The notes beneath the pieces are model-generated. The model was given only the letters and a program-made list of their open reading frames with translations, had not been told where the DNA came from and made no database searches. Below, piece by piece: positions 42,454 through 51,952 of a stretch of 64,000 nt of DNA (the stretch's first letter is position 1; the number at the start of each line of letters is the position of its first letter). The DNA comes from CBDCKN01 sp965219035 (GTDB taxonomy: Bacteria; Gemmatimonadota; Gemmatimonadetes; Longimicrobiales; Gaopeijiaceae). The DNA lies in the NCBI GenBank assembly GCA_965219035.1, contig CBDCMR010000002.1, positions 186,001 to 250,000 of the forward strand, read 5' to 3'. Position numbers and translations under genes: made by a program.

Positions 42454-42479
42454 GGGCCGCCGGCCTGTGCCGCCGGCCC
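42454..42479 (-). terminator. Hairpin terminator after the DUF4384 gene
   Basis: gggccg (42454-42459) pairs with cggccc (42474-42479), with an inner cgg/ccg pair; on the minus strand it is followed by gtcttctttgg. It lies 49 bases after the DUF4384 stop and before lepA. Confidence 0.6.
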
Positions 42480-42528
42480 CGTGCCGTCCAACGATCCCTA
42501 GTGGTCCTCCTCTAGTCCACCCGGCTCA

Positions 42529-43962
42529 CTAGCCGCCGGGTCTGCGCGACCGTGCAGACCGTCGCGAGCTACCGGATGAGGCTCCACTCGAACGCCGGGG
42601 TGACGGTATCTTCAGCGCCGGCTGAGACCGGATCGGGCTGCTGCCGGTAGTAGCCGAACCACCCGATCGGGGCGGTGGCCTCCGAACCGCCGGAGGCGAC
42701 CGAGGCGCCGACCTGGAGGGTGGCCTCCGAACCGCCGGAGGCGATGACCTGCCCCGAGTCGCGGAGCCCTGAGGCCGAGGCGGGTTGGCCCGTGGGGGCG
42801 TCACCCGGCTCGAAGAGCCGGATCGGCGGGGGTCCACCCGCGGCGCCGGAGTCACGCGCCCCTCGTTCGAAGGGCGAGAAGCGGCGGGCGGGCGCCTCTC
42901 CAGCACCGGACGCTTCGCATCCGGAGCCGTCGCCGGTAGGGCTCGACGGGACCCAGGGCTGCCCTTCCGCCCGTCGGCCGCGCCCTGCCGGGTCGCCGGG
43001 GCCCGGACTCGAGCGTCGCGGTCACCGGACGACGGCTCCCGAGTACCGGCGGTAGTTGGACGTCGGGCGTCCGGGGCGGTAGTCACGCCGCGCGGGATCG
43101 CTCGGCCGCGCCGTCTGTCGCGGGCCGCCGAGCCGTCATCACGACCCTCGGCCGGAACGCGCCGGACAGTGGGCGTTCCCGGCTCACCAAGTGCCCGCTC
43201 CTTGAACCCGAAGCGCGGCGCCCCCGGGATGCTCCTGCCCACCAACACGACCTTATCTCCCCGATAGCGCCGGGAGGGGTAGAAATAGGGATCGTCGTAG
43301 ACGATGACCCTGAAGTTGGTGCAGGTGTAGTGGTGCGGATCCCAGATGTTGTATGGCTCGAAGCCGTGACAGTCGTAGCACAGGAATCGGGGATACGCGT
43401 GCGCGGCGCCTACGCTGTAGGAGACGAAGTCGAGGCCGTACGCCGCGTACTCCCAGTCGGAAACGAGCCGTGCGACGTAGTCGTCGATGGCCAAGAAGGG
43501 GTCCTGGTAGACCCGGTTTCCCACGAGTGAGAGATCCCACCCACCTTGGTAATAGGAGTAACGAAAATCCGAAAAATCGAACGGCCTGGGAGACGTCACA
43601 ATGAAGAAGTACCCTACGCCCGGGCGGTCATCCACGTGCCAGTACGGCGAGCGGGGGAAGAGCAGCCTGTAGTCTCGGCCTGCCCGGGCGTAGTGGTTCT
43701 CGCTGGGCGAGCGGGGGTAAAGCAGCTGCACCGTACCGTCCGTGTCGACCTGGAGGATGGCCACGTACGCGCTCACGCTCGACCGGTAGTAGACGCGGAC
43801 CCGGTCACCCCTCTGCAGGACCGGATCGATCCCGCGGTCCAGCCAGATCCGGGCCTCGGGCGCGGGCTCCTGATGCCGGAATGCCGCGAGACGCGCCAGG
43901 TCCCACGGCTCGGGCCCGCCGGTGAGCGCCGAGAGTACGGTGACGGCTCCTGTGATCCACAT
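42529..43962 (-). CDS. DUF4384-domain protein with a long basic Pro/Arg/Ser-rich tail
   Basis: 477 residues from ATG at 43962, which has a perfect aaggagg site. The first half carries the DUF4384 pattern (GDRVRVYYRSSVSAYVAILQ, DTDGTVQLLYPRSPSENHYA), often found in lipoprotein or surface sensor proteins. It goes on with Tyr-rich text and a Cys pair (CYDCHGFEPYN). From about residue 265 to the end it is low-complexity: Arg, Pro, Ser and Ala, with repeats such as PPAVRRPPSRSAPRS and PPAVRRPPPRS. At DNA level gtggcctccgaaccgccgg is repeated 45 bases apart. The N-terminus is weakly hydrophobic, so export is possible. Function unknown. Confidence 0.75.
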   Translation of the reverse strand: MWITGAVTVLSALTGGPEPWDLARLAAFRHQEPAPEARIWLDRGIDPVLQRGDRVRVYYRSSVSAYVAILQVDTDGTVQLLYPRSPSENHYARAGRDYRLLFPRSPYWHVDDRPGVGYFFIVTSPRPFDFSDFRYSYYQGGWDLSLVGNRVYQDPFLAIDDYVARLVSDWEYAAYGLDFVSYSVGAAHAYPRFLCYDCHGFEPYNIWDPHHYTCTNFRVIVYDDPYFYPSRRYRGDKVVLVGRSIPGAPRFGFKERALGEPGTPTVRRVPAEGRDDGSAARDRRRGRAIPRGVTTAPDARRPTTAGTREPSSGDRDARVRAPATRQGAADGRKGSPGSRRALPATAPDAKRPVLERRPPAASRPSNEGRVTPAPRVDPRRSGSSSRVTPPRANPPRPQGSATRGRSSPPAVRRPPSRSAPRSPPAVRRPPPRSGGSATTGSSPIRSQPALKIPSPRRSSGASSGSSRRSARSRRPGG

Positions 43963-44208
43963 ATGCTCCTCCTTGAGCATGCATCCTCCACCTCCGGAAC
44001 TGGCAGGACTCGTGCCAGCGCTCGATCCGGTAACTGCGGGGAGAATCGCGCGAGTAGGGCCGCGGATCGTCCGAAAAAGTGGACGGCGACCGGGAAAGGC
44101 CTGGACACTCTCACCTGCCTCGTTCTGGGGCTCTCGCGACTGCCGGGAACCCCACGAGCTCTCACGACAACCCATTGCCTTTCTCGGGTGACTCGCTAGT
44201 GTGGCGCC

Positions 44209-45144
44209 ATGACTGACATCACCTCCCAGGCGTCGAGCCGGCTGCGCTCGCGACCCGACCTCATGGATCCCCAAACCCTCTCACAACTGGGGGGAGTGGA
44301 GCTCATCGCCCGTCAGGTCGTCGAGGGCTTCATCATGGGACTGCACCGCTCCCCGCACCGCGGATTCTCGGCCGAGTTCGCGGAGCTGAGGGCGTATCAG
44401 CCCGGCGACGACCTGCGCCACATCGACTGGCGGATGTTTGGGCGCTCCGATCGTTACTACGTCAAGCAGTTCGAGGAGGAGACCAACCTCCGAGCGTACA
44501 TCCTGGTGGACGTGAGCACCTCCATGGGTTGGAGCTCGAACCCGGACAGCCTTCCGACCAAGCTGTGGTACGCCAAGCACCTGGCCGCCTCCCTCTCGCT
44601 CATCCTGCTTCGACAGGGAGATGCTGTGGGACTGGCCGCGTTCCACGATCAGGTCGTGGCACGCGTGGCGCCGCGGGGAGGGCAGCGCTATTGGCACGAG
44701 ATCCTTCGACGGCTGGCGCCCCTCAAGGCGCAGGGGCGCACGTCAGCCCACCCGGCCCTCCGGGATATCGCCGTCCGCCTTCGGCGAGCCGGATTGGTGG
44801 TGCTCCTCTCGGATCTGCTGGTCGACCCCGAGACCACGCGAACCGCTCTGCGCTTCTTGAGGCACCAGGGACACGAGGTGCTCGTCTTCCATCTCATCGA
44901 CCCCGGCGAGCGTGAGCTGCCCGCGGCGGGTGACACGCGCTTCTTCGATCCCGAGACCGCGGAGGAGCTGAACGTGAACGTGGCCGACGTACGCTCGGCC
45001 TATCGGAACGCAGTACGGGACGCTCTGGCCGAGTGGGACCGGGGACTCCGGCCACACGGCATCGACTACGTGATCGTCGGCACCGAGACACCCCTCTCCA
45101 GAGCCCTTCGCTTCTATCTGCGAAAGCGAGAGCATCTGGGCTGA
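44209..45144 (+). CDS. DUF58 domain protein (BatB/MoxR-associated VWA-like)
   Basis: 311 residues. The DUF58 signature is strong: YQPGDDLRHIDWRMFGRSDRYYVKQFEEETN (residues about 62-92). A VWA-like metal site follows (ILVDVSTSMGWSS, residues about 101-113). Such proteins usually work with a MoxR ATPase and BatA-like membrane proteins in envelope assembly or stress. The next gene, a BatA-like protein, starts on its last base (TGATG). No MoxR gene is in view, at least on this side. Confidence 0.9.
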   Translation: MTDITSQASSRLRSRPDLMDPQTLSQLGGVELIARQVVEGFIMGLHRSPHRGFSAEFAELRAYQPGDDLRHIDWRMFGRSDRYYVKQFEEETNLRAYILVDVSTSMGWSSNPDSLPTKLWYAKHLAASLSLILLRQGDAVGLAAFHDQVVARVAPRGGQRYWHEILRRLAPLKAQGRTSAHPALRDIAVRLRRAGLVVLLSDLLVDPETTRTALRFLRHQGHEVLVFHLIDPGERELPAAGDTRFFDPETAEELNVNVADVRSAYRNAVRDALAEWDRGLRPHGIDYVIVGTETPLSRALRFYLRKREHLG

Positions 45145-47093
45145 TGGGATTCCTCTCACCGGTCTTCCTCCTGGCCGGACTGGCGGTGGCGGTACCCCTG
45201 ATACTGCACCTCTTCCACCGTCACGATGCTCGCCGCGTGGCGTTTCCGGCCCTTCGCTACCTCCTGTGGACCGAGAAGGAGCATGCCCGCACCATCCGGC
45301 TGCGCCAGCTGCTGCTCCTCCTGCTCCGGATGGCTGCCATCCTCTTGCTGGTTGGGGCCGGTACCCGACCCTTCCTTCGAGGTGGAGGTGGGGTGCATGA
45401 TCCCACCGCTGCGGTCATCGTTCTCGACAACTCCATGAGCTCGGGCCTGATTCGGGGAGGCAATCGGGTTCTCGACCTCCTGAAGGCGGTGGCCCTCAGG
45501 AGCGTCGACGGCGCCAGCGACGAAGACCGCGTCTGGCTCATCCGGGCCGGGGAGGCGTGGGACGTAGCCATCACGGGCACACGGGCGGAGCTGTGGAAAG
45601 CCATTCTCGCGACCGAAGTCACCGACGCGGCCGGAGATCTCCTCCCGGCTCTTGAAAGGGCGGTCGTGCTGGTCTCCGGCGCGGATCTGCCTGCGAGCGA
45701 GATCCATCTGATCTCCGACATGCAGGCCTCGGCGTTCGCAGGTGCACGCACGACTTCGGCGCTCCAAGACATCCCCGTCGTCGTCTTCAACGCACGTGCC
45801 CCGATCCTGTGGAACGGTCACCTCGACAGCTTGCGGATCGGAGGGGGTCTGCCGCCCCTGGCCAACCAGCGCACTCGACTCTCCGTCCGGGTGTCCGGCA
45901 CGGCCGACGACGGCGGCGTGCCCCTCCGCCTGGTGATCGGGAACCGCATCCGTGGCGCCGCCACCGCCCGTACCGGGGGGTCGACGATCCTCCCCCTCGG
46001 GCCTTTCACCATCGGTCGTGTGAGCGGTTACGTGGAGAGTGATCCCGACGACCTGCGGGGAGACGACCGACGCTACTTCACCTTCCGAGTACGGCGGCCA
46101 CCTACCGTGGCCACCGCTGGGGAATCCTCGTTTTTCCTCTCCGAGGCGCTCCCGGTCCTCACGGACGCGGGGCGGATTCGCGTGGCTCCGCCGCGGGATG
46201 CGGAGGTGCTCGTCAGCGTGGCCGGATCCGGGGTGAGGGAAGCGACCGCAGCCGGGCGCGCCACGGTGGTCGTGCCGCCGGGGGATGCCACACTCCTCCC
46301 GGGCCTCAACAGAGCCCTCGCCGCAGCGGGGATTCCATGGCGATACGAGCTCATCGAAGGGCGGGGGGAGGCCGCCGTCACACGATGGACGGGCCCGGTG
46401 GACCTGAGCCAAGTCCGAATCCGGTCCCACTACCTGCTCACTCCCAACGACGGCGGACTGGAGGCGGGCGTTCTCGCGCGCCTGTCGTCGGGGGAGCCCT
46501 GGCTGGTGGAGGGCACGGCCCCCAGGGGTCCGTATCTCCTGATGGCCTCGGACCTGGAGCAGAAGTCCACCAATCTGGCGGTAACCGCAGCCATGGTCCC
46601 GCTCCTGGAGTGGATGGTGGCCCGCTGGGGAAGTACCGACGCTGGATCGGCAGGCATCGTCGCGGGTGGAGCCATACCCACGCCGCCGGGAGCAACGGCG
46701 ATCCGGGACCCACAGGGAGCCCTGCACCCCGTGGACGGAGCGCAGCCTTTCCGCGCCACCCGATGGACGGGACTGTACGAGATCCTTCAGAGTGACTCCA
46801 TCGTGAACGTGGTGGCCGTCAACGCGCCCCTGTCGGAGTCGGTCCTGACACCCATCGAGCCCGACGATCTGGACGCTCTCGTTCCCGGACCCATGACCCT
46901 GGTGGCGGACAGTGCTCGATGGACCCGGTCTCTCTTCTCCACGGGTCAGGGGCCTGAGATCTGGCGATGGCTGTTGGCCGCCGCCGTGCTGGTCCTTCTG
47001 GCCGAAAGCCTCGTGGCCGCCTCCGGACCTGCCGCAACCGGTCGACCCTCGGCTCCCGCCACTCACACGCCTCAGGATCCGACACCCGCCTGA
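45144..47093 (+). CDS. BatA-like membrane protein with VWA-type domain
   Basis: 649 residues. The start MGFLSPVFLLAGLAVAVPLILHLFHRHDARRV is the BatA N-terminal segment, a membrane helix followed by a His-rich loop. A second membrane span (LRQLLLLLLRMAAILLLVGAG) precedes a VWA-like fold (VIVLDNSMSSGLI). Then comes a long periplasmic region, and a last membrane span (WRWLLAAAVLVLLAESLVAA) lies near the C-terminus. It is coupled to the DUF58 gene by the TGATG overlap. A role in envelope maintenance is inferred from the family. Confidence 0.88.
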   Translation: MGFLSPVFLLAGLAVAVPLILHLFHRHDARRVAFPALRYLLWTEKEHARTIRLRQLLLLLLRMAAILLLVGAGTRPFLRGGGGVHDPTAAVIVLDNSMSSGLIRGGNRVLDLLKAVALRSVDGASDEDRVWLIRAGEAWDVAITGTRAELWKAILATEVTDAAGDLLPALERAVVLVSGADLPASEIHLISDMQASAFAGARTTSALQDIPVVVFNARAPILWNGHLDSLRIGGGLPPLANQRTRLSVRVSGTADDGGVPLRLVIGNRIRGAATARTGGSTILPLGPFTIGRVSGYVESDPDDLRGDDRRYFTFRVRRPPTVATAGESSFFLSEALPVLTDAGRIRVAPPRDAEVLVSVAGSGVREATAAGRATVVVPPGDATLLPGLNRALAAAGIPWRYELIEGRGEAAVTRWTGPVDLSQVRIRSHYLLTPNDGGLEAGVLARLSSGEPWLVEGTAPRGPYLLMASDLEQKSTNLAVTAAMVPLLEWMVARWGSTDAGSAGIVAGGAIPTPPGATAIRDPQGALHPVDGAQPFRATRWTGLYEILQSDSIVNVVAVNAPLSESVLTPIEPDDLDALVPGPMTLVADSARWTRSLFSTGQGPEIWRWLLAAAVLVLLAESLVAASGPAATGRPSAPATHTPQDPTPA

Positions 47094-47095
47094 TC

Positions 47096-50000
47096 GTGTC
47101 CGGCAGTCCCCACTCCATCGTTCAGGCGATAAGCACGTGCCCCGGCTTCGAGCGGTTGTGCCGTCAGCTGCCGGGCCGCGGGCAGCGTCGCGTTCTCGGT
47201 GGCGCCGTCGGCTCTGCATGCACGGCCGTGGTGGCAGCCCTCCACGAGCGCTTCGCGACCAGGGTGCTGGTGGTCGTCACACCCTCGCCACAATCGGCCA
47301 CCGATGCGGAGGCGGACCTGGAGGTCCTGCTCGGTCGAGAGGAGTCCTTCCTGTTTCCCCAGAGGGAGGCCCTTCCCTACGAGTCGAGCGAGCCACACCT
47401 GGAGATCGGAGGGCTCCGGGTCGAAGCCGTGGAGGCCCTTCTGGGGGGTCGGGCACGGCTGTTGGTGACGACCTTGCGCGCGTTACAGGAGCGGGCCCCG
47501 ATCCCGGCAGGTTTGGCAGAGCTCCGGATCACTCTGCGAGCGGGAGGGGAGCCGGGTTTCCAACGCCTGATACAAGACCTCGACAAGCGGGGCTTCGAGC
47601 GGGTTCCCCTGGTGGAGGAAGTGGGACAGTACGCGGTGCGTGGTGGCCTCCTCGACATCTTCTCGTTCGGGACTTCCGAGCCGTTCCGTGTGGAGTTCTG
47701 GGGCGACGAGATCGTGTCGCTTCGCTTCTTCGACATCCTGGACCAGCGCTCGAAGGGGTCGACGGACGAGGTCCATATCCTTCCGGTGGACTTCCACAGG
47801 GAGCGAGACGACGGGGCCGTGGTCTCCCGGTCACTTCTGGAGCTTCTCCCCGCGGACGTGCTCCTTGTCCGGTTCGGAGACGAGGATTGGTCGGCCGAGC
47901 TGACCCGCACCTGGGGCCATGTGTGTCGCCTCCACCACGAGCTTGAGGCAGAAGGAAAGGCGCCCGACGGGCCCGAGACCCTCTTCGTCGACCCTCAGGA
48001 GGCCGAGGAGCGACTCTCGAGTTACGCCCGGGTCGACATCTCGCCCGAGTCAAACGACGCCCTCGAGCTGGCGTGCACACCGCCGCCCGTCATCGACCGC
48101 GACATGTCCCGGCTGGGAGCGGAACTTCGGGCGGCCTCCGGCATGGGGCAGAAGAGCCTCGTCCTGTGCGATAACCGCGGCCAGTGCGACCGGCTCGAAG
48201 AGATCCTCGGTGGCCCCGAGAAGATCCCTCCCGGAGCCCATGTCGTAGCGGGCTCCCTCGCCGCTGGCTTCGTCCTCGAGTGCGCTGAGCCTCCGCTTCA
48301 GGTCTTTACGGACCACGAAATCTTCCGGCGCTCCAGGAGAGTGCGCAGGGGTCGGCGCTTCCGCGGGGCCGTGGCGCTGGAAAGTCTCTCGCAGCTGTCC
48401 CCCGGAGACCACATCGTGCATATGGACCACGGGGTCGGAGTCTTCAGGGGGCTGGAGCGAGTCGACATCGCAGGCGAGGAGCTCGAGTCCATGGCCATCG
48501 AGTACGCCGGGGGGGAGGTCCTCCGCTTGCCCGTATCGCGCTTGGATCTCGTAGAGCGGTGGGTTGGTGGGTCGGAGACGGCCGAGCCCCCCGCCCTGCA
48601 CAGAATCGGTGGCAAGCGCTGGAAGACCCTGAAGCGCCGAACCAGCCAAGCCATCGAGAAGATGACGGTAGAGCTGCTCGAGCTCTACGCGAGGCGCTCG
48701 ACGATCCAGGGATTCGCCTACTCCCCTGATACCCTCTGGCAAAAGGAGATGGAGTCCTCCTTCCTCTATGAGGATACTCCGGACCAGCGGCTCGCGACGG
48801 AGGACGTGAAGCGCGACATGGAGTCTTCCGGGCCGATGGATCGGCTGATCTGCGGAGACGTGGGATACGGCAAGACCGAGATCGCCATCCGGGCGGCCTT
48901 CAAAGCAGTCCAAGACGGCAAGCAGGTGGCCTTCCTGGCCCCCACCACTGTTCTCGTCGAGCAGCACCGCCACACGTTCGAAGAGCGACTGGCCGACTAC
49001 CCAGTGAAAATTGGCGCTCTGAGCCGCTTCCGGACGCCGAAGGAGCAGAAGCTGCTGCTCCAGAAGTTGAAGATCGGCGAAGTGGACATCGTCATCGGGA
49101 CCCACCGCCTCCTCTCCAAGGACGTGGAGCTGGCACGGCTCGGCCTGCTCATCGTGGACGAGGAGCAAAGGTTCGGTGTCCGGCACAAGGAGCGCCTCAA
49201 GCAGCTCCGGGCCTCCGTGGACGTGCTGACGCTCACGGCGACCCCCATCCCCCGGACGCTGTACCTGTCCCTCACGGGGATCCGCGATCTCTCACTCATA
49301 CGAACGCCGCCGCGGGACCGCATTCCGATCATCACCCACCTGGTTCCATGGTCCGATCAGATCATCGCCGAGTCCCTCCAGCGGGAGTTGGACCGGGGGG
49401 GGCAGGCGTTCTTCCTGCACAACCTGGTGGCGACCATTCACGGGGCCGCGGACCGCGTGCAAGACCTAGCCCCGGAAGCCCGGGTGGACGTGGCCCACGG
49501 GCAGATGAAGTCGCGGGAGCTGGACCGGGTCATGCGTGACTTCGTCGACGGCGACGTCGACGTGCTCGTGTGCTCGTCCATCATCGAGAATGGGCTCGAC
49601 GTACCGAACGCGAATACGCTCATCGTAAACCGGGCCGACAACTTCGGACTGTCCAAACTGTACCAGATCCGAGGGCGGGTGGGGCGCTCTGACCGCCGAG
49701 CCTATTGCTACCTGATGGTGCCGGACCACCTCAACGACGAAGCCGAGCGCCGCCTTCGGGTGCTGGAGCACTACACCGAGCTGGGGAGCGGCTACTCGGT
49801 AGCGCTACGCGACATGGAGCTCAGAGGCGCGGGAAACCTCCTGGGGGGCGATCAGTCCGGGTTCGCCCACGCCATCGGCATAGACGCCTACATGCGTCTT
49901 CTGGAGCAGACCGTGAAGCGGGTCAAGGAAGGCGAGGAGGAGCCCGAGTATCCGGACCCTGAAATCACCATGACGGGATCGGCGTACTTACCCGACGAGT

Positions 50001-50407
50001 ACGTGCCGGACTCGGGGCAGAAGCTGCACCTCTACCGTCGCCTGTCAAAGCTCACCCGAATTGCGGAAGTTGACGCCTTCGGCGACGAGTTGGAAGACCG
50101 ATTCAGAGCTCTTCCGGAGGAGGTACAGCGCCTCCTCGACGGAGCCGGGTTGAGGATCCTCGGGCGCAAGCTGGGGATCGAGCGTATCCTCCTTCGAGAG
50201 GGAGAGGCGAGGGTGAACTTCCGCTCCACCGCCATGCCCCGTCTCGCCGTGTTGGAGGGTCCACTCCGCGACCACCAGGTCGATGTCGAGGTCCGGAGAA
50301 TGGCGCCTCTCTCCCTGGCCCTTCATCAAGCCGGGCCCGATACGCTAGTTTCGACCCTGATCCTCGCTCTTTCGACTTTATTACATACTCGAAGTGACAC
50401 CTCCTAA
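47096..50407 (+). CDS. mfd: Transcription-repair coupling factor (Mfd)
   Basis: 1103 residues from GTG at 47096, three bases after the previous stop. The UvrB-like N-half shows LFPQREALPYESSEPH and QYAVRGGLLDIFSFG. The RNA polymerase-binding CarD-like part is GDHIVHMDHGVGVFRGL. The helicase motifs are CGDVGYGKTEIAIRAAF, IVDEEQRFGVRHKE, TLTATPIPRTLY and QIRGRVGRSDRRAYCYL. It removes stalled RNA polymerase and recruits UvrA. The C-terminal UvrA-binding region is present. The gene ends in an AT-rich stretch near the next start. Confidence 0.97.
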   Translation: MSGSPHSIVQAISTCPGFERLCRQLPGRGQRRVLGGAVGSACTAVVAALHERFATRVLVVVTPSPQSATDAEADLEVLLGREESFLFPQREALPYESSEPHLEIGGLRVEAVEALLGGRARLLVTTLRALQERAPIPAGLAELRITLRAGGEPGFQRLIQDLDKRGFERVPLVEEVGQYAVRGGLLDIFSFGTSEPFRVEFWGDEIVSLRFFDILDQRSKGSTDEVHILPVDFHRERDDGAVVSRSLLELLPADVLLVRFGDEDWSAELTRTWGHVCRLHHELEAEGKAPDGPETLFVDPQEAEERLSSYARVDISPESNDALELACTPPPVIDRDMSRLGAELRAASGMGQKSLVLCDNRGQCDRLEEILGGPEKIPPGAHVVAGSLAAGFVLECAEPPLQVFTDHEIFRRSRRVRRGRRFRGAVALESLSQLSPGDHIVHMDHGVGVFRGLERVDIAGEELESMAIEYAGGEVLRLPVSRLDLVERWVGGSETAEPPALHRIGGKRWKTLKRRTSQAIEKMTVELLELYARRSTIQGFAYSPDTLWQKEMESSFLYEDTPDQRLATEDVKRDMESSGPMDRLICGDVGYGKTEIAIRAAFKAVQDGKQVAFLAPTTVLVEQHRHTFEERLADYPVKIGALSRFRTPKEQKLLLQKLKIGEVDIVIGTHRLLSKDVELARLGLLIVDEEQRFGVRHKERLKQLRASVDVLTLTATPIPRTLYLSLTGIRDLSLIRTPPRDRIPIITHLVPWSDQIIAESLQRELDRGGQAFFLHNLVATIHGAADRVQDLAPEARVDVAHGQMKSRELDRVMRDFVDGDVDVLVCSSIIENGLDVPNANTLIVNRADNFGLSKLYQIRGRVGRSDRRAYCYLMVPDHLNDEAERRLRVLEHYTELGSGYSVALRDMELRGAGNLLGGDQSGFAHAIGIDAYMRLLEQTVKRVKEGEEEPEYPDPEITMTGSAYLPDEYVPDSGQKLHLYRRLSKLTRIAEVDAFGDELEDRFRALPEEVQRLLDGAGLRILGRKLGIERILLREGEARVNFRSTAMPRLAVLEGPLRDHQVDVEVRRMAPLSLALHQAGPDTLVSTLILALSTLLHTRSDTS

Positions 50408-50441
50408 CAATATGCCATATCGTAATTTAAGGATGACAGAG

Positions 50442-51896
50442 ATGTTTTTGACCGAACCTCTCCACCGGGTGGGACGTGCCATCCGCGCGACGGCTCTGGG
50501 ATTGGGCGCGATCCTCATGACGTGTGATGCGGGGTCCGACCGGATCGTGGCGACCGCCGGCGACCACGAGCTGTCGGTCGACCAATTGGTGGACCTAATG
50601 GCCCGCCAGAACACGGTTGCCAATCAGCCGCAGGTCGTGGATGCGCTCGCCAACTTCTGGGTCGACTACACCCTCCTGGCCATAGTGGCCCAGGAGGACT
50701 CCCTCTTCAGCGATCTGGATCTGAGCCCTCTCGTGGAGCCTCAGTTCCAGCAGGAGGTCATCGACAGATACCTCGGATCGGTCGTAGCGCCGGACACCGC
50801 CCTCTCCGACGACGAGCTCAAGGAGCTGTGGGACGCGAATCCGCCCGAGGATTCCGTTCGGGCACGGCACATCCTGCTGACCTTCCCGGACTCGGCCACC
50901 CAGGCTCAGATCGACAGCGTCGTAAACCTTGCGATCGAGCTCAAGAACCGGACCACGGCGGGGGAGTCCTTCGAGGCGCTGGCACGCCGATACTCCGAGG
51001 ATCCAGGCAGTGGGCCGCTCGGCGGAGATCTCGGTTACTTCGGCCCCGGCGCCATGGTACAGCCTTTCGAGGAGGCGACGTACACCCTCGAGGTCGGGGC
51101 CGTGAGTGATCCCGTACAGAGCTCGTTCGGGCTGCACGTGATCCAGCTCGTCGACCGTAAACCGACAACCTTCGAGAGTGGTGCAGCCTACTTCCGAGAT
51201 GTCGTGGTCGCTCAGCGCGTTCGTGAGGCCGACTCGACCTTCCTCGCCGCCTTGGACGAGGAAGCTGGCATCGAGGTCACGCCGGAGGCTGTGACAGTCC
51301 TGAGAGAGCTCGCGGCCAGACCATGGGACGCTCTGAGTGGACGAGCCGCTGGTCGGACGATGGTCGACTATCGAGGCGGAGCCTATGCGGCAGGCGATCT
51401 CCTCGACTTCCTGCAGACCAGGCCTCCGGACTTCGCAGCCCAGGTGCTGGGCTCGCCGGACGAGAACCTGAGTGCGCTTCTCCGGCGGCTGGGTCAGGCA
51501 CGAGTGCTGCTCGCCAGGGCGGAGGATGCCAGCGTCACCCTATCTGAGGAACGCCAGGACACGTTGTATCGCATGACGCGTGCACAGGTGATCCAGGCAT
51601 CCGATGCCCTCGGGATCCGTCAGATAACGGTGCTGGAGAACGAGACGCCCGATGAGGCGCTCGATCGCACGGTGCTTCAGGTCATGCGGGAGCTCGTGGC
51701 CGAACCACGCAACGCCATCTCCCTCAGCGTCGTCACCGTGGCACTCCGGAGAGAGACGGACTGGTCGATTTCGAGTCGCTCGATCGCGGCCACGGTCGCG
51801 CGGATCGATGAGCTTATCGGATCCACGGAAGGCACCCAGCCTCAAGCGGTGCCCACCGTGCCGGGCGGGGCCCCGCAGGACACGATCGGGAATTGA
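50442..51896 (+). CDS. Peptidyl-prolyl isomerase of the PpiC/parvulin family, possible lipoprotein
   Basis: 484 residues from ATG at 50442, 8 bases after aagga. In-frame starts at 50394, 50412 and 50433 are possible. The N-terminus is a signal-like segment (ATALGLGAILMTCDAG) with a Cys that could be a lipidation site. A parvulin domain is clear: SVRARHILLTFPDSATQAQI, DPGSGPLGGDLGYFGPGAMVQPF and SSFGLHVIQLVDRKP. It should act in the periplasm in folding of outer membrane proteins. It is followed by a SurA-like gene and pdxA. The AT-rich 50375-50440 stretch may carry the promoter. Confidence 0.87.
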   Translation: MFLTEPLHRVGRAIRATALGLGAILMTCDAGSDRIVATAGDHELSVDQLVDLMARQNTVANQPQVVDALANFWVDYTLLAIVAQEDSLFSDLDLSPLVEPQFQQEVIDRYLGSVVAPDTALSDDELKELWDANPPEDSVRARHILLTFPDSATQAQIDSVVNLAIELKNRTTAGESFEALARRYSEDPGSGPLGGDLGYFGPGAMVQPFEEATYTLEVGAVSDPVQSSFGLHVIQLVDRKPTTFESGAAYFRDVVVAQRVREADSTFLAALDEEAGIEVTPEAVTVLRELAARPWDALSGRAAGRTMVDYRGGAYAAGDLLDFLQTRPPDFAAQVLGSPDENLSALLRRLGQARVLLARAEDASVTLSEERQDTLYRMTRAQVIQASDALGIRQITVLENETPDEALDRTVLQVMRELVAEPRNAISLSVVTVALRRETDWSISSRSIAATVARIDELIGSTEGTQPQAVPTVPGGAPQDTIGN

Positions 51897-51952
51897 CTGA
51901 AACTCGTCGGTGGCTTCCGGAACATGACTTTTCCAAGAGGTTTAGACAACGG

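Noticed and set aside
44196..44208. ctagtgtggcgcc before the DUF58 gene as another repeat end
   Set aside because: Only the first eight bases match copy A and the match stops before the core; likely chance.
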